A stretch of 47,187 nucleotides of DNA from Prevotella sp. (GTDB lineage: Bacteria > Bacteroidota > Bacteroidia > Bacteroidales > Bacteroidaceae). A model generated the notes under the pieces. The model saw only the letters and a list, made by a program, of their open reading frames with translations. It had not been told where the DNA came from and did not search any database. This document shows, piece after piece, positions 31,269 through 40,400 of this stretch. The stretch is taken from the NCBI GenBank assembly GCA_017443345.1, contig JAFSNR010000154.1:1-47187 (forward strand). The letters are read 5' to 3'. The position numbers and the translations under genes are program-made. Each line of letters starts with the position of its first letter. Positions within the stretch are counted from its first letter, which is position 1.

Positions 31269-33632
31269 ATGTTGTGCAAGTTTTATCTTCATCTGAACTC
31301 GTATGTTGTCACGGTCGGCGACGGCGACTGTTATGACGTGTCAAATGATGTCATCAACTGGCAGCAGTTGAAGCAGTCGTACACACGCAAGAACCTTGGT
31401 GGCGTGGTGAAGAACTATGGCAGCAAGATAGAGTTCACGGGCAAGGCTTACGAGTTGCTTGTGGAGCTGTGGAGGAGCCAGTACGTTCATGCGAGGGCTG
31501 CTTTCGCCATCCATGTGATAGACAACAGTTGGGAGTATCACGAGGCTTGGCAGTGTCCTTTGGATTTTGCGACCTTGACCTATGACGGGCACAAGGTGAG
31601 CGCGAACTGCACGGAGGTGTCTGCAGCCTCCCTCATCAAGTCGAACGGTGGAACGAAGAGCAGCTACAGCGTGAGTGCGTTAAGGAGTGGTTATCGGTTG
31701 CTGTATGACAGGGTGATGTCTTACAATGAGGTGCAGTATGTTCTTGCTGGTGAGACCGAGACAGAGGGCGACACTTACACCAAATGGCATCGTGAAATGA
31801 ATGACCCTGCTGGGTATGAATCTAACCTCAATTTTCCTCTCTCGAATCTTGGTGGAACGATTGCTCCCAACAATGTGCTTGCGCCACAATCTCAAGAGGC
31901 TTATGTAAACACAGGATGGGCTTCTCCTAAATACATGGTTGAAGCCTCTGGCGATTGTCTGGTTCATGTTGACTTTTCCGCAATGGAGTTCTGGGTGTGG
32001 CATTATAGCCAGTATGACATGCCAGCAATCACGGTGATGCTCTACAAGTACCACGTCGAGAATCACAGCACTGTTTATCATACGGTGCTCTTGCATAAGA
32101 CATTTGAGGTTGAAGACGGTGAGCATTTCACGCTTGGGTCGTCCTTCGCTGGAGATTTCGAGATGGAAGAAGGTGAACGTCTTGTCTTTTGTCTTTGGCC
32201 ATCTGGTTCGAGTGGCATGACTCCGATAGCAACCGTATATATGAGCAATGACCATGCGATTATGTCATGGGCAAGCCGTGGCGAGCCTGTTGATGTTGAC
32301 GTGATAGAGCCTATTACGCTTCTGCACCGTGTGCTTCGTACGGTTGCCAACGGGAAAGCTTATATTGATGGTGAAATCTGTTTGACCATTGGCGGTGTGA
32401 TGAACGCTCGACTGACGGGGACGAAGATGCTGGCCGCAGAGAGTATGCGTGGCTTCGACGATGCGCAGATACATACGAGCTTCAACCAGTTTGCCTCGTT
32501 CATGGAGGCTGTGTTCGGATATGTGTACCGCATAGACAGGCTGGAGCGTAACCGTGTGGAGTTTGACGGCATCATTGAGTACTCGACTGTTGCAGGGAAA
32601 TTGATTGACGGGTCTTCGGGAACGGTGGTCGATTCCATCCATTTCGTGCGTAACGAGGGCATGTTTGTAGGTAGGCTTGACAGCGTGGGAAAATATACCA
32701 GGTTGTTTGTCGATTACGATGACTATATGCGCATCTTGGACAGACCTCGTAATGATGGCTCATTGACAGAGGTGCTTGAGCTGCCCGTGTTCGTTGACGG
32801 CAACGGTGTGGCGTACATGTATGACATTGACGCACGCACCCTGCTGGAGTATCACGGCGAGGAGGCTTCTGTGGTGCGCTTCATGCACCGCTCTGACCTT
32901 TTCCACGATGAGGTTGTGAAGACGCTGGAGAGCGTGAATGAGTTTGGTTTTTCCGTTGATAAGAGTCGGCTCTATTCAGGTGTGAATGTCGGGTATGAGA
33001 AGCAGGACTATGAGTCTGAGAACCGAGGCAGGGATGAGTGGAACTTCGAGAACTACTATCTGACTGGTGTGGAACTGACCGAATCGAAGTTGGATTTGAA
33101 GTGTCCATACCGTGCAGATTGCTACGGAATGGAGGAACTTGTGCTGAAGAGGAATGATGAGGAATCGACAGACAGTGATGAGGATGTTTTCATCGTGAAG
33201 TGTCTGGCCAGCACGTATAACGGAAAGTGGAAGATTGACCGTAGCTTGACGATAACTGGCACCTATACCAACAGTGTCTTCAATGGTGCTTTCTCTCCTA
33301 TCTACATGGTTGAGGCTAACCGTGGTTACATCGCTTCATTCTGCGATGCCTTGAAGCTGTCGATGACTCGTGGCTGCCGCGATGTGATGATTGGGAATGA
33401 CAGCGTGGCGAAAGATTTCACTTTCCTGGCATCAGAGCGGCTTTTCAAGTGTGGCAAGGTGGATGTGAGCACGAACGACCTCGACATGTCCGATGACACG
33501 GACGGTCTGATTGAGTTTGTGCTGAACGGATGCCGATATAAGGGGTATCTACAGAGCGTTGAGCAGATGTGCCAGCATGATGAGGCTTTGGAGTATGAAC
33601 TAATAGAACATAGTGTGACATGTATATCATAA
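31269..33632 (+). CDS. Large distal tail protein (tail-tip/baseplate-like)
   Basis: 787 residues, in the first position after the island. MLCKFYLHLNSYVVTVGDGD and NLGGVVKNYGSKIEFTGKAY begin a family found after the tape measure in Bacteroidales siphophages. Beta-rich throughout, it probably contains several tail-hub domains and forms the tip or adaptor carrying the fibre. The next gene overlaps its end by 13 bases. Confidence 0.65.
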   Translation: MLCKFYLHLNSYVVTVGDGDCYDVSNDVINWQQLKQSYTRKNLGGVVKNYGSKIEFTGKAYELLVELWRSQYVHARAAFAIHVIDNSWEYHEAWQCPLDFATLTYDGHKVSANCTEVSAASLIKSNGGTKSSYSVSALRSGYRLLYDRVMSYNEVQYVLAGETETEGDTYTKWHREMNDPAGYESNLNFPLSNLGGTIAPNNVLAPQSQEAYVNTGWASPKYMVEASGDCLVHVDFSAMEFWVWHYSQYDMPAITVMLYKYHVENHSTVYHTVLLHKTFEVEDGEHFTLGSSFAGDFEMEEGERLVFCLWPSGSSGMTPIATVYMSNDHAIMSWASRGEPVDVDVIEPITLLHRVLRTVANGKAYIDGEICLTIGGVMNARLTGTKMLAAESMRGFDDAQIHTSFNQFASFMEAVFGYVYRIDRLERNRVEFDGIIEYSTVAGKLIDGSSGTVVDSIHFVRNEGMFVGRLDSVGKYTRLFVDYDDYMRILDRPRNDGSLTEVLELPVFVDGNGVAYMYDIDARTLLEYHGEEASVVRFMHRSDLFHDEVVKTLESVNEFGFSVDKSRLYSGVNVGYEKQDYESENRGRDEWNFENYYLTGVELTESKLDLKCPYRADCYGMEELVLKRNDEESTDSDEDVFIVKCLASTYNGKWKIDRSLTITGTYTNSVFNGAFSPIYMVEANRGYIASFCDALKLSMTRGCRDVMIGNDSVAKDFTFLASERLFKCGKVDVSTNDLDMSDDTDGLIEFVLNGCRYKGYLQSVEQMCQHDEALEYELIEHSVTCIS

Positions 33633-34489
33633 GTCCTTTTACCCCATTATTTTTCCGACCCTCGACAGACAAGTTCGGTGCTGGGTCGAAGTACACGCAG
33701 ACGTGGGCACCCTCTGACCGCATCCTCGTGGAGGTGATAGCGTTCTCTGACGATTACGGCATGGCTGGCATTGAAGGCAATGTGCCGACATTGTACGTGA
33801 ACAACCTTGAGACAGGCGAGCGTGTGACACAGAACTGGCACACATGGGCCATGAACACGGACGTGACGGTGTACTGGAGTGTCATCAGCGGACTTCTGCC
33901 AGGCATCTACAGCGTGACGCTTGGGCAGGAGAGTGAGCCTTTTTGTGTGAGTGAGGAGGCTGTCATCCTTGAGCAGACAACGCTCATCCAGTATTCGATG
34001 GCAGACAACCGTCGTAGGCTTGACGGCGTGTTCCTGCTGAACGGCATGAGGAACTTCTTCGATTTCAGAGTGCCTGGCGGCTTCAAGGATGACAACTGGG
34101 TGTTCGGGGTCGATAACGAGCAGTTCACGACCCATCTGTATGACGTGCTCGACATCTATTCGCATGAGCAGGTGGTGAAGACGTTCACGATGGGTGGAAG
34201 CATCGGCTGTCCTGTATGGTTCGGTGAGTTGCTGAACAGAGTCCTGACGTGTAGCTACGTTTATTTCGATGGTGTCCGCTACTCTCGGCATGAGAGTGAA
34301 GTGCCCGAATTGACTCAGGAACTGGAGGACTTGCGCAGTTACATCATCACCCAGAAAGTGCAGAAGGTGACGAACCTTGACCCGAATGTGGAGAAGGTGA
34401 ATGCGCTCCGTCTGCGCCGTGTTGGCTTGCGCCTTGACAATGATGACTTCAGAGAGACAACAACCAATCATAAACTGTTAAATTTATAA
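33620..34489 (+). CDS. Tail protein, unknown (between tip and fibre)
   Basis: 289 residues. The aromatic, beta-rich N-terminal half (IISPFTPLFFRPSTDKFGAG, VPTLYVNNLETGERVTQNWH) resembles an Ig-like or jelly-roll domain. The C-terminal part has a helical stretch (SEVPELTQELEDLRSYIITQ). It lies between the tip and the giant fibre and is probably an adaptor. Confidence 0.55.
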   Translation: MYIISPFTPLFFRPSTDKFGAGSKYTQTWAPSDRILVEVIAFSDDYGMAGIEGNVPTLYVNNLETGERVTQNWHTWAMNTDVTVYWSVISGLLPGIYSVTLGQESEPFCVSEEAVILEQTTLIQYSMADNRRRLDGVFLLNGMRNFFDFRVPGGFKDDNWVFGVDNEQFTTHLYDVLDIYSHEQVVKTFTMGGSIGCPVWFGELLNRVLTCSYVYFDGVRYSRHESEVPELTQELEDLRSYIITQKVQKVTNLDPNVEKVNALRLRRVGLRLDNDDFRETTTNHKLLNL

Positions 34490-34493
34490 GATT

Positions 34494-37400
34494 ATGACAA
34501 GTACTGAGAAGCAAGAGATTATTGACGCGGTCATTGCCGGACTGCGTACAAACAGTGTACAGATAACAGACCTGACAGAGGTCTCTTCTGCTCCTTCCGA
34601 TGCTTACATTGAGTTGAGCGGTGGCAGACGTGTTCTTGTGAGCAACCTTGTGACGGCTGTGGTTGCTCAGCTGGAAGGTGGCAACGTGACATCCACCATG
34701 CTTGCCGATGCCTGTGTCACTGCCGCGAAGATTGCCACGGGTGCGGTGACGGCTGACAAGATAGGTTCAGGTGCAGTGGGGACGGAAAAGATAGCCGACG
34801 GTGCTGTTACAGCCGCGAAGCTGGCGGCAGAGTCTGTGACCTTGGCGAAGATTGCCGCAGCCGCTTTTGGCTCTGTGGCTTCAGGGAACACAGGACTTGT
34901 GAAGGGTGGTGATGTATATTCGGCGATTGCAGCTGAAATCCAAGCACGGCTGGAGGCAGAAGCCGCATTACGGACTGCGGATGGCTTATTGCAGGAAGCG
35001 ATTACAGCAGAAGCCAGAGTTCGCCAGGAGGCAGAAGCCGCATTACGGACTGCGGATGGCTTATTGCAGGAAGCGATTACAGCAGAAGCCAGAGTTCGCC
35101 AGGAGGCAGACACTGCATTGCAGAATGCGATTACGGCATTGAGAAGTGGTGGTTCAACCGATGCCATCGAGAACTTCAATGAAGTGATAGCGTTCCTTGT
35201 CGGCATAGATGACACCCAGACGCTTGCAGGGCTTTTGTCTGACATCAACGATGCGATTTCTTCTCTTGAAGACAGCGTTTTCAGCTGCTTGAAGTTCGTT
35301 CCCTTCGATAATGTCGTTGACAATGTTTCCTTGGAGGAAGGTTCCACCACTGATGTACGGCACATCGTGTATGACGGGACACGGAAGATGTTTCTCGCAG
35401 CCATCTATCAGGAAGACGAGGCTCCCAAGTATTACCGCACGTTCATCAACATGGCAGACTATATGGACGTGGATAACGGTGGAATCCGCTGTGACCGCAT
35501 TTTCTACCATACCACACTACATGAATCTTATCGGTCTGTTGATGGCGAAGACATTGTCCCCATGGGTGTAACGCATAAGGAACTGAACGATTCTCTTTAC
35601 GGCCTGAGCGAGACGTTGGGCGGACTGATTGAAGCAGAAGCCACCGCTCGTGAAAACGCAGACGGTGGGTTGCAGGGGCAAATCGACGCACACGGCACTC
35701 GTATCGGTGCACTTGAGGATGCCATGAGTTCCATGTCCAGCGTTGCTGGTATCTACAATGTGACGAATGAAATACCTGTGCAGGGATACTACGTGCTGTG
35801 CGATGCGCAGAACCCGACACTTTCCGCTGTGCATGCCGTATGGAACGCAGAGATGGCTCTGAGTGGTCTGATTATCTCATTCGAGATTAGTGCTGGTATC
35901 TGGAAGACTTATCAGTACATCGGAAGGACGGTGACTGAAGTGAACTGGAAGAACGCTGACAACTGGAAGGACTTCGGTTCGTTGGCTGCTGGCAGTGAGA
36001 CGTACATCATCATCGACGAGATGATTGGTGCTCCTGTCGCAGGTGAATACTACACGCTGGAGAGTGCTGTGGCAAGGCTTGTCGCCTACCAGAGGGACTC
36101 TGGTGTAACCTACGCAAAGAAAGGACTCATCATCTCTTATCGAACAGGTGAGAACGTCATGGAGACAAAGCAGTTCCAAGGCGAAATCACCGACTTTGGC
36201 GTTGTAGGCTTGTGGAAGGACTTCGGCGGTGGAGGTTCTGAGGTCGAGACGAGCGATGAGCCAGAAGAGGACGGAGAGGATGCTTTCTCGACAGGTGGCG
36301 CATACAACCTGCTGCCCACAGGCATCAAGGTGGATACTGAGACAGAAGGTGTGGTGAAGCTGCAACTGGAGAACGCGGAAGGAGAAGGATTGGGCGATGA
36401 AATTCAGTTCTCCGTCGGAACAGGTGGCGGTGGAGGTAGCGGCACCATCGTGTCTATGGCCTTCCAGACCTCGCCCATGTACGGCAATGCCGGCAGTGAC
36501 TTCATCTTGAGGGCAGCTGTCCGTTCCGTAACCACAGTCGGCTCCACGGAGCAGGATAACACCATCGCCACGATTGACCTGTATGACCGTGACACCAACC
36601 TGATGCTGGAGCGATTCACGTTCAACCTGCCATCCTCTGCGTCGATGGAGACATACACCTTCGTGATGGATGTGAGCAAGTATTTCACCAGTGCTGGTGT
36701 CCGCAGGTTCAAGTGTCTTGTGACCGACGATGCTGGCAACACTGGTTCTCGCAACATCAACGTGACCGCTGTTGACGTGACGGTTCAGAGCGTTCAGACG
36801 TTGCAGTACACCCAAAGCACTGCGCTTATTGTCGGTGGCAACGCGAAGAGCATTCCCTTCTATCAGTTTCCGAGAAATGTGAGTGACCGAGGTATCACCG
36901 CCATCACGGAGATTTATCTGAATGGCCAGTGGCGTGAGCTGGGTCGTGCCGTCATCACGGACTCCTATTCCCATAGCATCACGATAGACCCGACGAACTG
37001 CCTTGGCTCTGTGCTCCTGCATGGTGCATACCCCATCCGTGTGCATGGTGTGGACGTGTCTTCTGGCGTTGTGGGCAATTACCTCTATTCGGGCATCTTC
37101 GTGATTAACGAGAGCAGCACCGCGCCTCTTGTCGTGGAGAGCTGGACGAGCGCAGGAGCGAACGCTTCCGTGAAGCTGTACGAGACCATCACCGTGAACT
37201 ATGCTGTGTATGACCCGACAAGCAATGCTCCCACCGCCACCGTCTATCTGGACGGCACAGCTGACCAGAGCCATATCGCTTACCGTTCTTCTGCCTACAC
37301 CTACACTCATCAGGTGTCAGGCGTGGCGTATGACGGCACCTTCTCCCATATCGTGAAGGTTGGATGCGGAGCGGCATACGGTGTTGAAGCCACATTCCTT

Positions 37401-40400
37401 GTGAGCGGAACAGTCATCGATGCCCTGTTGAAGGCTGGTGCCATCTACGGATTTGACTTCGCCAACCGAAGCAATGACGAGGCAGACCACACCATCACCA
37501 ACAATGGCTATGAGATTACCGTGAACGGCTCGAACTGGAGCACGACGGGCTTCAAGATGTTCCTTGGAGAGAAGGCATTGAGAATCGCAGAGGACGTGAC
37601 CGCCTCTCTCGATCATCAGCCGTACAACCGTGTTTCCATCGAGAGCACGGGTATGGCAGTGCAATTCGCATTCGCATCGGCAAACCTCGTCGATGATGAT
37701 GCGGTGCTGATGTCTTGCTTCAATGAGGGTGTCGGTGCTGGATTCTTCGTGACTGGCCGTCATGTCGGCATCTACTGCTCGACGGGTCTTTCCAATCAGG
37801 TAGAGCAGCGAGCCTACAAGCAGGGCGAGAAGGTGACTGTTGCGGTTGTTGTTGAACCTGCAGCAGAAGGTCTCGGCCAGACTCGTGCCGGAACCACCTA
37901 CTATTTCATCAAACTGTATCTGAATGGTGAGGAAGTCGCTGTCATTGGCTATGTGGCAGGTCAGAGCAACCTCATCCAGAACAAGAACATCACGTTTGAT
38001 GGAACGTATGGTGATTTCTACCTGTACTACATCTTGGCATGGGACGATTACTTCCAGTTCGACCAGGCATTCCAGAACTACCTCGTGAAGTTGACCGACA
38101 CAGGCAACATGGTTGTCGAGTACAACAATGAGGATGTGATGGCATCGCAGCAGGTGACAGAGCAGGATGTGACCACCACCAAGCTCCGTCCGCAGGCATC
38201 AGAACTTGCAGAGCGTGGCATGGCTTACATCATCGAGTGTCCGTACAACAATTCCGACATCGAGGCGCTGGACAACACCACCAGCACGAAGCAGAACAAC
38301 TATGTGACGCTGTACTACATCGACCCTGCAAGACCTTGGACAAACTTCGTCGCAAGGGATGTGAGAAGAAGGAATCAGGGTACCACTTCCGCCAAGCGTC
38401 CCGTGAAGAACCCACGCTACTACCTGGCACAGAAGAACGGCTCCACCTATGACAAGACCAGCAAGACGGGTGGCACAACGATTGAGCTGCTGAACCCAGA
38501 CAACACCACCGAGGCAGGACGCAGGGCTATTGCTCTTGCAGCCATCAACAAGGTGCAGATCCACGATGACAGCATCCCAGTCGATATCATCACGGTGAAG
38601 GTTGACTACTCCGACAGCTCGAACGCCAACGACTGCGGTGTGTGCGACCAGATGAACGCCACCTTCAGAGCCTTGGGACGCAACTACATGACACCGGCAC
38701 AGCGTGCCTATGACGGTACCTGGAAGAAGGGAACTGTGGAACTTGACGGACTTGTGATGAATCACTCGACCGCCAACATACCGATTGCGATGTACCGCTC
38801 CAAGAGCGACATGGGCAGCAGTCCGTACTTCCACGCCAAGGGCAACTGGAAGGAAGACAAGAAGGAGCAGGTGGCACTCGGTTTCAACGATGTGCCTGGT
38901 TACAACAAGGGCTGTCTGAATTATGGTGATTTCGTTGAGTTCTACGGCAAGAGTGCAGCCATGCTCAATGCAGATGCGGAAGCATACAACGAAGCGAACC
39001 ATCTGTCGGAGGGTGACGAGGGCTATAAGCCTACTAATAGAACAACCGACGAAACCCTTACCGAAAGCATGGATCGATTCATCCACACCACTGGACTTGA
39101 CACCGCCAAGACGTATGTGCTCACCCTGTACTGCGGCACGTCGTACAAGGTGATGAAGCACAACGGAACGTCATGGGTTGAGCAGACAGGCTCGATGGTT
39201 CAGAACGCCAACGGCAAGTGGACTGTCACTGGCTCTGTTGTCAATCCTGTGGAGGGATTTGAGTTGTTGAACTATCAGGGCATGGACTGGTTCAAGGGTG
39301 TCAGCACCGTTGCCGACCTGATGGCTCCGAGCACCTCGTTCTCGAAGTGGGTGCAGGCCCTCATCGATGATGGTGACATCTCCGCTGAGACCGTTCCTGC
39401 ATGGACTTACTATTTCGAGTCCCTTGTCGATGATGATGACCTCGCCATCGCTTACGCTCTCGGAAAGAAGGTTCCTTATAACCTGTTCCGCTGGATGCAG
39501 TTCTGTGACAGCTGTGACTGGGATACCTACCACAGCACAGATGGTGACGGTGGCACTGCAAGACTGAACAGATGGAAGACCGACCTGTACAAGTATGCCT
39601 CTCCTCATTCTTGCTTCGCTTACGACATCTTCACCGACTATGATGCTGCCGTCGATCAGCGAGCCAAGAACATGCAGCCTATGTGGTTCCTTGAGGACGG
39701 CTGTAAGATTGTGAACGGTGTTTACTACAATGCAGACGATGAGGCGAACGACACGACAACGGGAATGCTCGCCATGCGCATGTACCTCAACAAGGTGTAT
39801 GACTGCGACTCCTGTAACGGAAAGGAAAATGAAGGTGGTCAGACTGTCGATGCAGAGGTTGACCCGAACAAGCTCCCAGACGAGCAGACGGGTTACACCA
39901 ACCCATACGCAGGTTACAATTCGGTCCTGTTCCGTAACATGTACCTCCAGCAGACGGTGTATGTGGATGCCAACAACACGGAGCTGTCGTTGCGCACGGT
40001 TGCATCAGCCATGAGAAGCTGCACCACCACCGTAAGCGGTGTGACCTTGAAGCCGTTCTCCCCAGACGGAGCACTTTACTTCTTCGTCGATTCACGCATC
40101 AAGCGTTGGCAGAAGAAAGTGTCTTCATACGATGGAGAGCGTAAGTACATCGACTTCACTGCGACATCAGATGCCATCTACTTCTATGCTCTGCAGGGTC
40201 TCGGACTGACTTCGCTTCCTGCATTCATCGAAAGAAGGTGGCGCATCCGTGACGGCTTCTACGGCACTGGCGACTTCTTCAGCGGAGTCCTCTCCGGTCG
40301 TGTGAACGCTCCGAGCGGTGCGAAGATACGCATCACAGCTGCCAAGACTGGCTATTTCGGCATCGGTAATGACAGTTCGGGCTCTTTGTCTGAAAGTGTC

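Noticed and set aside
35877-37310. Long minus-strand open frame opposite the fibre gene
   Set aside because: Shadow of the fibre reading frame; no motif, no promoter and no plausible product.
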